A program made the translations under genes and the position numbers. Positions 34,751 to 44,138 of a stretch of 64,000 nucleotides of DNA are shown here, in pieces (within the stretch, counting starts at the first letter, position 1; the number at the start of each line of letters is the position of its first letter). Source of the stretch: Blastococcus sp. TML/M2B (GTDB lineage Bacteria; Actinomycetota; Actinomycetes; Mycobacteriales; Geodermatophilaceae). The stretch is from NCBI RefSeq assembly GCF_016612865.1, contig NZ_JAENZZ010000002.1:682001-746000 (forward strand). The letters run 5' to 3'. Under the pieces are notes generated by a model. That model was not told the DNA's origin. It ran no database searches and was given only the letters and a program-made list of their open reading frames with translations.

Positions 34751-35689
34751 ATGGACACCCCGATCGCGGCCGGCCTCGCCCTGGGCGCCGCCGCCGACCT
34801 GCTGCTGGCCGACCCCCGGCGCGCCCACCCCGTGGCCGGCTTCGGTGCCGTCGCAGCCGGGCTCGAGCGCCGGGTCTGGCGCGACTCCCGGGCCGCCGGT
34901 GCCGGCCACACCGCCGCGCTGGTCGCGGGCGCGGCCGGGATCGGCGTGCTCGTTGACCGCGGCACGCGCCGCCGGCCGGCGGCGCGGACCGTCGCCACCG
35001 CGGTGGCCGCCTGGGCCGTGCTCGGCGGCACCTCGCTGGGCCGGGCCGCCGAGCGGATGCGGACGGCGTTGGACGCCGGCGACCTCGCCGCCGCCCGGGC
35101 GGCCCTGCCGGCGCTCGCCGGCCGGGACCCGCAGTCGCTCGACGCGGACGGCCTGGCCCGGGCCACCGTCGAGTCGGTCGCCGAGAACACCTCCGACGCC
35201 GCCGTCGCGCCGCTGTTCTGGGGTGCGGTGGCCGGGCTCCCCGGGCTGCTCGGCTACCGCGCGGTGAACACCCTCGACGCGATGGTCGGGCACCGCTCGC
35301 CGCGCTACGCGCGCTTCGGCTGGGCCGCCGCCCGGCTCGACGACGTCGCCAACTGGCTGCCGGCCCGGCTCACCGCCGCGCTCACGGTCGCCTGCGCACC
35401 CGTGGCCGGCGGCTCGGCCGCCGGCGCGCTGCGCACCTGGCTCCGGGACGGCGCCGCCCACCCGAGCCCCAACTCCGGCCGCTGCGAGGCGGCCGCAGCC
35501 GGCGCGCTGGGTGTGCGGCTCGGTGGGCGCAACGTCTACGGCACCCGGGTCGAGGTCCGGCCCGCGCTGGGCTCCGGACGGGCGCCGGGGCCGGCCGACA
35601 TCACGGCCGCGGTGCGGCTGTCGCGGGCGATCTGGCTCGGCGCCACGGGGCTGGCGGTCGGCGGTCGGCTGCTGCGGAGCCGGCCGTGA
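34751..35689 (+). CDS. cobD: Adenosylcobinamide-phosphate synthase CobD/CbiB
   Basis: Inner-membrane protein (312 aa) that attaches the aminopropanol linker to adenosylcobyric acid. Family landmarks are [20 protein letters not shown] near residues 12-31, [20 protein letters not shown] near 137-156, [20 protein letters not shown], and the C-terminal [23 protein letters not shown] start; stop overlaps the cobQ GTG (35686-35689). It works with the threonine-phosphate decarboxylase CobC encoded downstream. Confidence 0.95.
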   Translation: MDTPIAAGLALGAAADLLLADPRRAHPVAGFGAVAAGLERRVWRDSRAAGAGHTAALVAGAAGIGVLVDRGTRRRPAARTVATAVAAWAVLGGTSLGRAAERMRTALDAGDLAAARAALPALAGRDPQSLDADGLARATVESVAENTSDAAVAPLFWGAVAGLPGLLGYRAVNTLDAMVGHRSPRYARFGWAAARLDDVANWLPARLTAALTVACAPVAGGSAAGALRTWLRDGAAHPSPNSGRCEAAAAGALGVRLGGRNVYGTRVEVRPALGSGRAPGPADITAAVRLSRAIWLGATGLAVGGRLLRSRP

Positions 35690-37185
35690 GCGGGGCGCTG
35701 CTGGTCGCCGGCACCACGTCGGACGCCGGCAAGTCGGTGGTCACCGCGGGCATCTGCCGGTGGCTGGCCCGGGAGGGCGTCTCGGTGGCGCCGTTCAAGG
35801 CGCAGAACATGAGCAACAACTCCGTGGTCACCCCCGACGGCGCCGAGATCGGCCGGGCGCAGGTCATGCAGGCCGCGGCCGCGCGGGTAGTGCCCGAGGC
35901 GGCGATGAACCCGGTGCTGCTCAAGCCCGGGGGCGACAACTCCAGCCAGGTGGTGGTGCTGGGCCGGGCGGTCGCCGACGTCACCGCGCTGTCCTACCGG
36001 CCGATGAAGGCCGCCCTGCTCGAGCAGGCCCTGGCCTCCCTGGCCGACCTGCGCGCCCGCTTCGACGTCGTGATCTGCGAGGGCGCCGGTTCCCCGACCG
36101 AGATCAACCTGCGCGCCGACGACATCGCCAACATGGGGCTGGCGACGGCGGCCGACCTGCCCGTGCTGGTGGTCGGCGACATCGACCGCGGCGGGCTCTT
36201 CCCGGCGCTCTACGGCACGGTCGCGCTGATGCCGCCGGCCGACCAGCGGCTGGTCGCCGGCTTCCTGGTCAACAAGTTCCGCGGTGACGTCCGCCTGCTG
36301 GAGCCGGGCCTGGTGGAGCTGGAACGGCTCACCGGCCGGCCGACGCTGGGCGTGCTGCCGTGGCTCGGCGGCCTGGAGCTGGACGTCGAGGACTCCCTCG
36401 GCGTCCCCACCGGCGCCGTGTCGGGCGCCCCCCCGCACGGCGAGGAGGTGCTCCGCGTCGCCGTCGCCCGGTTGCCGCGCCTGTCGAACGTCACCGACCT
36501 CGACGCGCTCGCCGCCGAGCCCGGGGTCCTGGTCCGGTACGTCACCCGGCCCGAGGACCTCGCCGACGCCGACCTGGTCGTCCTGCCCGGTACCCGCGCG
36601 ACGGTCGCCGACCTCCGCTGGCTCCGGGAGACCGGGCTGGCCGAGGCGGTCTCCCGGCACGCCGCGGCCGGCCGGCCGGTGCTCGGCATCTGCGGCGGGC
36701 ACCAGATGCTGGCCCGCAGCATCACCGACGCCGTCGAGTCCCGCGCCGGCACCGTCGCGGGGCTCGGTCTGCTGCCCACCGAGGTGCGCTTCGAGCGGGA
36801 GAAGACCCTGGGCCGCCCGACCGGGTCGGCCCTCGGCCAGCAGGTCACCGGCTACGAGATCCACCACGGCGTGGTGACCGTCGACGACGGCGCCGAGCCC
36901 TTCCTGGACGGCGCGCAGGCCGGGGCGGTCTCCGGCACGACGTGGCACGGCGCGCTGGAGAACGACGGCTTCCGCCGCGCGTTCCTCGCCGAGGTCGCGC
37001 GCACCACCGGTCGCCGGTTCGTGCCAGCGCCGGACACCGACTTCGCCGCCGTCCGCGAGGCCCGGCTGGACCGGCTCGGCGACCTGATCGCCGAGCACGC
37101 GGACACCGACGCGCTGTGGCGGCTGATCGAGTCCGGCGCCCCCTCCGGGCTGCCGCTGCTGCCGCCGGGTGCGGCCGGCGCCTGA
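35686..37185 (+). CDS. cobQ: Adenosylcobyric acid synthase CobQ
   Basis: Glutamine amidotransferase (499 aa) that amidates four side chains of adenosylcobyrinic a,c-diamide. The N-terminal ATPase domain has the modified P-loop [20 protein letters not shown], followed by [20 protein letters not shown]. The GATase domain (about 255-440) has the nucleophile Cys in [20 protein letters not shown] and the His in [17 protein letters not shown] start overlapping cobD. The conserved NMSNNS segment distinguishes it from CobB. Confidence 0.96.
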   Translation: MSGALLVAGTTSDAGKSVVTAGICRWLAREGVSVAPFKAQNMSNNSVVTPDGAEIGRAQVMQAAAARVVPEAAMNPVLLKPGGDNSSQVVVLGRAVADVTALSYRPMKAALLEQALASLADLRARFDVVICEGAGSPTEINLRADDIANMGLATAADLPVLVVGDIDRGGLFPALYGTVALMPPADQRLVAGFLVNKFRGDVRLLEPGLVELERLTGRPTLGVLPWLGGLELDVEDSLGVPTGAVSGAPPHGEEVLRVAVARLPRLSNVTDLDALAAEPGVLVRYVTRPEDLADADLVVLPGTRATVADLRWLRETGLAEAVSRHAAAGRPVLGICGGHQMLARSITDAVESRAGTVAGLGLLPTEVRFEREKTLGRPTGSALGQQVTGYEIHHGVVTVDDGAEPFLDGAQAGAVSGTTWHGALENDGFRRAFLAEVARTTGRRFVPAPDTDFAAVREARLDRLGDLIAEHADTDALWRLIESGAPSGLPLLPPGAAGA

Positions 37186-37237
37186 CCCCCGGGGCTGTCC
37201 GGCCGCCGGGAGGCTGTGGTTGCATGACGCCGCCACA

Positions 37238-37340
37238 CGCGACGGCAGTGGAGGAAGCCCGGTGAGATTCCGGCGCGGTCCCGCCACTGTGAGCCGGCCC
37301 CCGGGTCGGTGAGTCAGGAACTCCCGCCGTCGCGCTCCTG
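37238..37340 (+). promoter_or_regulatory. Cobalamin riboswitch upstream of the chelatase-cobOBECA operon
   Basis: Contains gaggaagcccggtgagattc, then cggcgcggtcccGCCACTGT, a cggcccccgggtcg hairpin and the B12 box GTGAGTCAGGAACTCCCGCC at 37309-37328. It lies in the 215-bp gap between cobQ and the ChlI-ChlD gene, about 60 bases before the ATG. It should control the whole downstream run to cobA. Confidence 0.92.
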
Positions 37341-37400
37341 CCACCTCCGGGCGTGGACACCCGGGGAGAGGAAGCGTGCTCCCGTGCGCCGTATCCACGC

Positions 37401-39453
37401 ATGACCTACCCCTTCAGCGCCGTCGTCGGCATGGACGACATGCGACTGGCCCTGCTGCTCAACGCCGTCTCCCCCGCCGTCGGCGGCGTGCTCGTGCGCG
37501 GCGAGAAGGGCACGGCGAAGTCGACGACGGGTCCGCGCCCTGGCCGCCGTGCTGCCGCCGGTCGCCGTCGTGCCCGGCTGCCGCTTCGCCTGCGACCCGG
37601 CCGCCCCCGATCCCGCCTGCCCCGACGGCCCGCACGAGCCGACCGCGGCCGGCCCCGAGCGGCCGGCCCGGCTGGTCGAGCTGCCGGTGGGGGCCTCGGA
37701 GGACCGCGTCGTCGGCTCGCTGGACCTGGAGCGTGCGCTCACCGCGGGCGTGAAGGCCTTCGAGCCCGGCCTGCTGGCCGCCGCCCACCGGGGCGTCCTC
37801 TACGTGGACGAGGTCAACCTGCTGCACGACCACCTGGTCGACCTGTTGCTGGACGCGGCCGCGATGGGCACCGCCTACGTCGAGCGCGAGGGCATCTCCG
37901 TCCGGCACGCCAGCCGCTTCCTCCTGGTCGGGACCATGAACCCCGAGGAGGGCGAGCTGCGGCCGCAGCTGCTCGACCGGTTCGGCCTGACCGTCGAGGT
38001 CGCCGCGCCGCGGGACCCGGCGGTCCGCGCCGAGGTGGTGCGCCGGCGGTTCGCCTCCGACGCCGACCCGACGGGTTTCGCCACCGGGTGGGCGGCCGAG
38101 GAGACCGCGCTGGCCGACCGGATCGCCGACGCCCGGGCCCGGCTGCCCCGCGTGCTGCTCTCCGACGCCGCCCTGCGGCAGATCACCGCCGTGTGCGCCG
38201 CCTTCGACGTGGACGGCCTGCGCGCCGACCTGGTCACCGCCCGCGCCGCCATGGCGCACGCCGCCTGGTCCGGCCGCGACGAGGTGACCGAGGACGACGT
38301 CCGGGTGGCCGCCCGCCTCGCGCTCCCCCACCGCCGCCGGCGCAATCCCCTCGACGCCCCCGGCCTCGACGAGGACAGCCTGGAGCAGGCGCTCGCCGAC
38401 AGCCGCCCGGAGGACGACGGCCCCGGGGACGGCGGCGGTGCACCTCCCCCGCCGAGCGACCCGGACGTCTCCTCCACGGACGACGAGGGACTTCCGGTAC
38501 AGGAAGTCCCGGACGACGAGGGACTTCCGGTACAGGAAGTCCCGGACGGCGACGGCGGGTCCCCGACGACGGCGCCGCGCGGTGAGGGCGGCGGCCGCAC
38601 CGATGCCGCGCCGGTCCCCGACCAGGCGGCGGCCGCACCGTCCGGGACGTTCCGCGCGCGACGGCTCGAGGTGCCCGGCATCGGTGCCGGCGCGGCCGGC
38701 CGCCGGTCCCGCGCCCGCTCGGAGCGCGGCCGGGTCGTCGGCTCCACCCGCCCGGTCGCGAACGTCACGAAGCTGCACCTCACCGACACCGTGCTCGCCG
38801 CCGCGCCGCACCAGCGGGCGCGCGGCCGCACCGGCCCCGGCCTGCGGATCGTCCGGGAGGACCTCCGCCAGGCGACGCTCGAGGGGCGGGAGGGCAACCT
38901 CGTGCTCTTCGTCGTCGACGCCAGCGGCTCGATGGGGTCGCGCGCCCGGATGGGCGCGGTCAAGGGTGCGGTCCTCTCGCTGCTGGTCGACGCCTACCAG
39001 CGCCGGGACAAGGTCGGGCTGGTCACCTTCCGCGGTGCGGAGGCGGAGCTGGCCCTGCCGCCCACCTGGTCGATCGAGGCCGCCGCCGCGCGGCTCGCCG
39101 AGCTGCCCACCGGCGGCCGCACCCCGCTGGCCGCCGGGCTGCTGCGCGCCGCCGAGGTGCTGCGGGTGGAGCGCATCCGGGACCCGCGCCGCCGCCCGCT
39201 GCTCGTCGTCGTCACCGACGGTCGGGCCACCGGCGCACGGGGCGGTGCCCCTCTCGCCGAGGCGCACGCCGCCGCCCGGCTGCTCGCCGCCTCGGGGGTG
39301 GCCGCCGTCGTCGTCGACTGCGAGTCCGGGCCCGTCCGGCTGGGCCTGGCCTCGGCCCTCGGCGCCGTCCTGGGCGGGCCGACCCTGAGCACGGGCGACC
39401 TCGCCGCCGACGGCCTCGCCGCGACCGTGCGCGACGCCCGGCAGGTGGCCTGA
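37401..39453 (+). CDS. ChlI-ChlD type chelatase subunit (AAA+ and VWA), probable CobN partner (frameshift)
   Basis: Mg-chelatase-like fusion of about 683 aa. The AAA+ domain starts [20 protein letters not shown] with Walker [11 protein letters not shown] and sensor segment [21 protein letters not shown] long acidic/Pro linker follows, then a VWA domain with MIDAS motif [12 protein letters not shown]. The frame breaks just after Walker A: deleting one base at 37529-37531 gives [20 protein letters not shown], as expected. Given riboswitch control and genomic context it probably serves as the motor for CobN in place of CobS/CobT. The linker holds a tandem 11-residue repeat (38479-38544). Bacteriochlorophyll synthesis is unlikely, as no bch genes are present. 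Confidence 0.87.
38479..38544 (+). repeat. Tandem 33-bp in-frame repeat, each unit a 9-bp-stem hairpin
   Basis: Two identical 33-bp units (38479-38511 and 38512-38544) encode [11 protein letters not shown] twice. Each unit holds GGGACTTCC and GGAAGTCCC as a perfect stem with a 6-base loop (38487-38510 and 38520-38543). The repeats lie in the linker between the AAA+ and VWA domains, where length change is tolerable. Confidence 0.9.
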
Positions 39454-39454
39454 G

Positions 39455-40069
39455 ATGCCGAAGGGGCAGGTCGAGGCCGTCCCGGCCGACGGGCTGACCA
39501 CGCGGCAGCGGCGCAACCGGCCGCTGCTCGTCGTGCACACCGGCCCGATGAAGGGCAAGTCCACCGCCGCCTTCGGGATGGCGATGCGCGCCTGGAACCA
39601 GGGCTGGCCGATCGCGGTCTACCAGTTCGTCAAGAGCGCCAAGTGGAAGGTCGGCGAGGAGAACGCGCTGACCGCGCTGGGCCGCCTGCACGAGCAGACC
39701 GGCGAAGGCGGGCCGGTCGTCTGGCACAAGATGGGCTCCGGCTGGAGCTGGTCACGCCGCGCGGGCACCGAGTCCGACCACGCCGCGGACGCCGCCGAGG
39801 GCTGGGCGCAGATCAAGCGCGACCTCGCCGCCGAGGCGCACCGCTTCTACGTGCTCGACGAGTTCACCTACCCCCTGACGTGGGGCTGGGTGGACGTCGA
39901 CGACGTGGTCGAGACGCTGACGCACCGCCCGGGCGCCCAGCACGTGGTCATCACCGGCCGGGACGCCCACCCGGCGCTGATCGGGGCGGCAGATCTCGTG
40001 GTCGAGATGACCAAGGTGAAGCACCCGATGGACGCCGGCCAGAAGGGACAGCGAGGCATCGAGTGGTGA
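39455..40069 (+). CDS. cobO: Cob(I)yrinic acid a,c-diamide adenosyltransferase CobO
   Basis: Adenosyltransferase of the CobO/BtuR type (204 aa) that adds the 5'-deoxyadenosyl upper ligand. The P-loop is HTGPMKGKSTAAFGMAMRAW (about residues 27-46). Further family segments are WPIAVYQFVKSAKWKVGEEN, YVLDEFTYPLTWGWVDVDDV and HVVITGRDAHPALIGAADLV. ATG 39455 begins 1 bp after the chelatase stop. Stop overlaps the cobB GTG. Confidence 0.95.
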   Translation: MPKGQVEAVPADGLTTRQRRNRPLLVVHTGPMKGKSTAAFGMAMRAWNQGWPIAVYQFVKSAKWKVGEENALTALGRLHEQTGEGGPVVWHKMGSGWSWSRRAGTESDHAADAAEGWAQIKRDLAAEAHRFYVLDEFTYPLTWGWVDVDDVVETLTHRPGAQHVVITGRDAHPALIGAADLVVEMTKVKHPMDAGQKGQRGIEW

Positions 40070-41491
40070 CGGCAGTGCCGCGGCTCGTCGTGGCCGCCCC
40101 CTCCTCGAACGCCGGCAAGACGTCGGTGGCCACGGGGCTCATCGCCGCGCTCACCGCCCGCGGGCTCGCCGTCTCCCCGCACAAGGTCGGTCCCGACTAC
40201 ATCGACCCCGGGTACCACGGCCTCGCCGCCGGCCGCCCGGGCCGCAACCTGGACCCCTGGCTGGTCGGCGAGGACCGCATCGCCCCGCTGTTCCTGCGGG
40301 GTGCGCTGCACCCGCGTCCCGCCGACGTCGCCGTCGTCGAGGGCGTGATGGGCCTGTTCGACGGTGCCACCCACCCGTCGGTCGAGCCCGGCTTCGCATC
40401 GACGGCCCACGTCGCGGGTCTGCTGCGGGCGCCGGTGCTGCTCGTCGTCGACGGCTCCTCGCAGGCCCGCTCCGTGGCCGCGCTCGTGCACGGCTTCGCC
40501 ACGTTCGACCCCGGCGTCCGGCTCGGTGGCGTGGTCCTCAACCGGGTCGGGAGCGACCGGCACGAGGCGATCCTGCGCGATGCGCTGGCCGCCGCCGGGG
40601 TGCCGGTGCTCGGCGCGGTCCGGCGGATGGAGCGGCTGCGCACCCCGTCGCGGCACCTGGGGCTGATCCCGGCGGCGGAGCGATCGGACGCCGCCGTGGC
40701 GACCGTCCGCCTGCTCGGCGATGTCGTGCAGCACGCTGTCGACCTGGACGCCGTGCTGGCCCTCGCACGCTCCGCTCCCCCGCTGGACGCCGCGCCGTGG
40801 GACCCGGCCGACGAGGTCACGCCGGCACCCGGCCGCCCGCGGATCGCGGTGGCCGGCGGCCCCGCCTTCACCTTCGGCTACGCCGAGAACACCGAGCTGC
40901 TCGAGGCGGCCGGTGCGGAGGTCGTGGCGGTGGACCCGCTGCGCGACGAGGCGCTGCCACCGGGGACCGCGGGCCTCGTCGTGGGCGGCGGCTTCCCGGA
41001 GGTGCACGCCGCCGAGCTGTCCGCGAAGCGGAACCCTGCGCGCCGGCATCGCGGCACTCGCGGCGCGCGGTGCGCCGATCGCCGCCGAGTGCGCCGGGCT
41101 GCTCTACCTGGCCCGCGAGCTCGACGGCAGGCCGATGTGCGGGGTGCTCGACGTCGTCACGGCGATGTCCCCCCGGCTGACCCTGGGGTACCGGGAGGCG
41201 GTCGCCGTCGGTGACTCCGTGCTGGCCCCGGCCGGGGCCCGGGTGCGCGGGCACGAGTTCCACCGCACGCGCGCCGATCCCCCGGTCGGTCGCGACGGCG
41301 CCTGGCGTTGGTCCCCGACCGGAGCCGAGGGCTTCACCCCCGGCTCCGTGCACGCCTCCTACCTGCACCTCAACTGGGCCGGCAGCCCGCGGCTTGCCGA
41401 ACGCTTCGTCGCGGCGTGCGCCACCGCCGGACGACCGGAGGACGTCCGCGCGGCACCGCTGCGGGTCCCCGAACCGGCGGAGCGCCCGTGA
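40066..41491 (+). CDS. cobB: Hydrogenobyrinic acid a,c-diamide synthase CobB (frameshift)
   Basis: Glutamine-dependent amidotransferase of about 474 aa that amidates the a and c acetate groups before cobalt insertion. N-terminal P-loop VVAAPSSNAGKTSVATGLIA and KVGPDYIDPGYHGLAAGRPG, then VVEGVMGLFDGATHPSVEPG. The GATase domain contains GGGFPEVHAAEL and the nucleophile AAECAGLLYLARELDGRPMC. The frame shifts at about 41028: removing one base changes ...ELSAKRNPAR to ELSANGTLRAGIAALAARGA and restores the family sequence. GTG start overlaps cobO; the true end overlaps the cobE start at 41488. Confidence 0.9.
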
Positions 41492-41853
41492 TCACCGTGG
41501 GCGTGGGGACGTCGAGCGGGGTGGGCGCCGACGAGGTGCTGGCCGCCGTGGACGCGGTGCTGGCCGCCGTGGACGCGGTGCTGCCGGCCGCGCCCGGTCG
41601 TGTGCGCCTCGCGACGCTCGACGCCCGGCTCGCCGAACCGGGCCTGGTGGAGGCGGCGACCCGGCGGGGCTGGCAGCTCGTCGGTTCCCCGGCGGCCGTG
41701 CTGGCCGCCGTCCTCGTGCCGTCCCCGTCCGACCGGGTGGCGGCTGCGGTCGGCACCGCCTCGGTGGCCGAGGCCGCCGCCCTGCTGGGCGGCGGCTCGC
41801 TCCTGGTGCCGAAGACGGTGGTCGGCCGGGTCACCGTGGCGGTGGCCCGGTGA
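41488..41853 (+). CDS. cobE: CobE / CbiG C-terminal-domain protein
   Basis: Small protein (121 aa) of the CobE/CbiG-C family, required for efficient aerobic cobalamin synthesis, exact step unresolved. Family start: ITVGVGTSSGVGADEVLAAV; end: VAEAAALLGGGSLLVPKTVV, the conserved PK motif. An internal 21-bp tandem duplication (41536-41556 and 41557-41577) yields LAAVDAV twice and lengthens the first helix by seven residues, two turns. Overlaps both cobB and cobC by four bases. Confidence 0.88.
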   Translation: MITVGVGTSSGVGADEVLAAVDAVLAAVDAVLPAAPGRVRLATLDARLAEPGLVEAATRRGWQLVGSPAAVLAAVLVPSPSDRVAAAVGTASVAEAAALLGGGSLLVPKTVVGRVTVAVAR

Positions 41854-42893
41854 CCGACCTGCGCCACCACGGCGACGCCGACCTGGGCCCCGGCCTGGTC
41901 GACCTGGCGGTCAACGTGCGCGCTGACGCCCCGCCCCCCTGGCTGCGCGCCGTCCTGCACGCGTCCCTCGACGCGTCGGCCGCCTACCCGGACCCCGTCG
42001 CCGCCCGTGCGGCGGTCGCCGCCGCGCACGGCCGCCCCGTCGAGGAGGTGCTGCTGGCCGCCGGCGCCGCCGAGGTCTTCGTCCTCGTCGCACGGGCGGT
42101 GCGCCCCCGGCTCGCCGCCGTGGTGCACCCCTCGTTCACCGAGCCGGAGGCGGCGCTCCGCGCGGCCGGGCACCCGGTCACCCGGGTGGTGCTGAGCGCC
42201 GACGACGGCCGGCGGCTCGACCCGGCGGCCGTCCCCGGGGACGCCGACCTCGTCGTGCTCGGCAACCCCACGAACCCGACCTCGGTGCTGCACCCGGCAG
42301 CGGACATCGCCGCCCTCGCGCGACCGGGCCGGGTGCTCGTCGTCGACGAGGCGTTCGCCGACACGGTCCCCGGCGAGCGGGAGTCGCTGGCCTCCCGGCG
42401 GGACCTGCCCGGGGTCCTCGTCGTACGCAGCCTGACCAAGACCTGGGGGCTGGCCGGCCTGCGGGTCGGCTACGCGCTCGGTCCGGCACCGCTGATCGCC
42501 GCCCTGGAGGCGCAGCAACCGCACTGGCCGGTGTCGACGCCCGCCCTCGCCGCGCTCGCCGCGTGCAGCACCCCGGCCGCCCGCGCGGAGGCCGACGCCG
42601 CCGCCCGCGAGCTGGGCCACCGGCGGGAGGTCCTGCTCCGCAGCCTGCCGCCGTCGGTGCTGGTGGAGGGCACCCCCCGCTCGTCGTTCGTGCTCCTCCG
42701 CGTCCCGGACGGCGCCCGGGTGCGTGCGGAGCTCCGGCAGCGCGGCTGGGCGGTGCGCCGCGGCGACACGTTCCCCGGCCTGACGCCGGACCACCTGAGG
42801 GTGGCCGTGCGGACCCCCGGGATCTCCTCCGCCTTCTCCGCCGACCTCGCCGCCGTCCTGTCGTCCGCCCCCACCCCCGAGGAGGTGCCGTGA
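41850..42893 (+). CDS. cobC: Threonine-phosphate decarboxylase-like aminotransferase CobC
   Basis: PLP enzyme (347 aa), class I/II aminotransferase fold, which makes the (R)-1-amino-2-propanol phosphate linker or assists its attachment with CobD. The PLP lysine lies in VVRSLTKTWGLAGLRVGYAL near residue 196. Other fold markers are LAAGAAEVFVLVARAVRPRL, VVLGNPTNPTSVLHPAADIA and VLVVDEAFADTVPG. GTG start overlaps cobE; stop overlaps cobA (42890-42893). Confidence 0.92.
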   Translation: MTDLRHHGDADLGPGLVDLAVNVRADAPPPWLRAVLHASLDASAAYPDPVAARAAVAAAHGRPVEEVLLAAGAAEVFVLVARAVRPRLAAVVHPSFTEPEAALRAAGHPVTRVVLSADDGRRLDPAAVPGDADLVVLGNPTNPTSVLHPAADIAALARPGRVLVVDEAFADTVPGERESLASRRDLPGVLVVRSLTKTWGLAGLRVGYALGPAPLIAALEAQQPHWPVSTPALAALAACSTPAARAEADAAARELGHRREVLLRSLPPSVLVEGTPRSSFVLLRVPDGARVRAELRQRGWAVRRGDTFPGLTPDHLRVAVRTPGISSAFSADLAAVLSSAPTPEEVP

Positions 42894-44066
42894 GCACCCC
42901 GCCGCTCCCCCGCCCGTCCGCTCCCCTCCACCCCGTCGGCCTGCGGCTGGAGGGTCGCCCGGTGGTGGTCGCCGGTGGGGGCACCGTCGCCTACCGGGCG
43001 ACCGCCGGGCTGCTCGCCTCCGGCGCGCTGGTGACCGTCGTGAGCCCGGCCGTCGTCCCCGCGCTGGAGGCGCTGGCCGACTCCGGCGCCCTGGCCTGGA
43101 TCCGCCGCCGCTACGCACCGGGCGACCTGGACGGCGCCTGGTACGCGGTCACCGCGACCGCGGACCCGGTGGTGGACGGGGCCGTCGCCGCCGACGCCGA
43201 GCGCGCCCGGGTCTTCTGCACCCGCACCGACGCCCCGGACGCGTCCAGCGCCCGGCCGGCGCTGCCGGACGGCGGGGCCCCGCTCCTCCGCGACCGCCGG
43301 GGCGGCCGGGTCGTGCTCGTCGGCGGCGGCCCCGGCGACCCCGGGCTGATCACCGTCCGCGGGCGGGAGGCGCTGGCCGAGGCCGACGTCGTGGTCGTCG
43401 ACCACCTGGGTCCCCGGACGCTGCTGGCCGGGCTGCGACCCGATGTCGAGGTGGTCGACGCGTCGAAGCTGCCGCGCAGGCGGGCGATGCCCCAGGACGA
43501 GATCAACGCGCTGCTGGTGTCGCACGCCCGTGCGGGCAGGTGCGTGGTGCGTCTCAAGGGCGGGGACCCGTTCGTCTTCGGCCGCGGCATGGAGGAACTG
43601 CTCGCGTGCACGGCCGCCGACGTCCCGGTGGAGGTGGTCCCGGGCGTGACCAGTGCCGTCGCGGTGCCCGGGGTCGCCGGCATCCCCGTCACGCACCGCG
43701 GTCTCACCCACGAGTTCGTCGTCGTCTCCGGCCACCTGCCGCCGGGGCATCCGCAGTCGCTCGTCGACTGGGCCGCGATCGGGCGGTTGCGCGGCACGGT
43801 CGTCGTCCTCATGGGGGTCGAGACCGCCGCCGCGATCGCGGCAGCGCTGGTCGACCATGGCCGCCGGCCGGACACCCCGGTCGCCGTCGTCACCGAGGGG
43901 ACGACGGATGCGCAGCGGGTCGTCACCACGTCGCTGGCGCGGCTCGGAGCCACGATCCGCGACGAGGGGATCTGCCCGCCCGCCGTCTGGGTGGTCGGTG
44001 ACGTCGCCGGGTTCGCCGGCGGTGCCCATCGGGCAGCACGCGGCTCGGGGTGCCCTCCTCGGCTGA
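42890..44066 (+). CDS. cobA: Uroporphyrinogen-III C-methyltransferase with N-terminal precorrin-2 dehydrogenase-like domain (frameshift near 3' end)
   Basis: SUMT enzyme, first committed step to precorrin-2. Residues about 1-125 form a Rossmann domain like CysG-B/Met8 (LRLEGRPVVVAGGGTVAYRA), here short. The SUMT domain starts VVLVGGGPGDPGLITVRGRE and contains VVRLKGGDPFVFGRGMEELL and VVPGVTSAVAVPGVAGIPVT. The frame shown runs on to 44266 with Arg/Pro/Ala-rich sequence antisense to tetR. Deleting one base near 44018 instead gives ...VAGFAAVPIGQHAARGALLG and a stop at 44064-44066, about 391 aa in all, which is the normal length. Confidence 0.88.
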
Positions 44067-44101
44067 GCCCCCGCCACCTCCGGGCCCCCGCCGGCGGCGT
44101 C

Positions 44102-44136
44102 GTCCCGGCCGGTGCGGGGCTCCGGCACGCCGGGAC
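44102..44136 (+). terminator. Stem-loop between convergent cobA and tetR
   Basis: GTCCCGGC (44102-44109) pairs with GCCGGGAC (44129-44136), with partial pairing inside the loop. It is located between the corrected cobA stop and the tetR stop and would serve both strands. Confidence 0.5.
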
Positions 44137-44138
44137 GG

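Noticed and set aside
36900-37400. Possible (bacterio)chlorophyll role for the Mg-chelatase-like gene
   Set aside because: No bch/chl genes nearby; riboswitch control and the cobO-B-E-C-A operon fit cobalt chelation.
38479-38544. Possible CRISPR repeats
   Set aside because: Two adjacent units with no spacers, in frame inside a coding linker.
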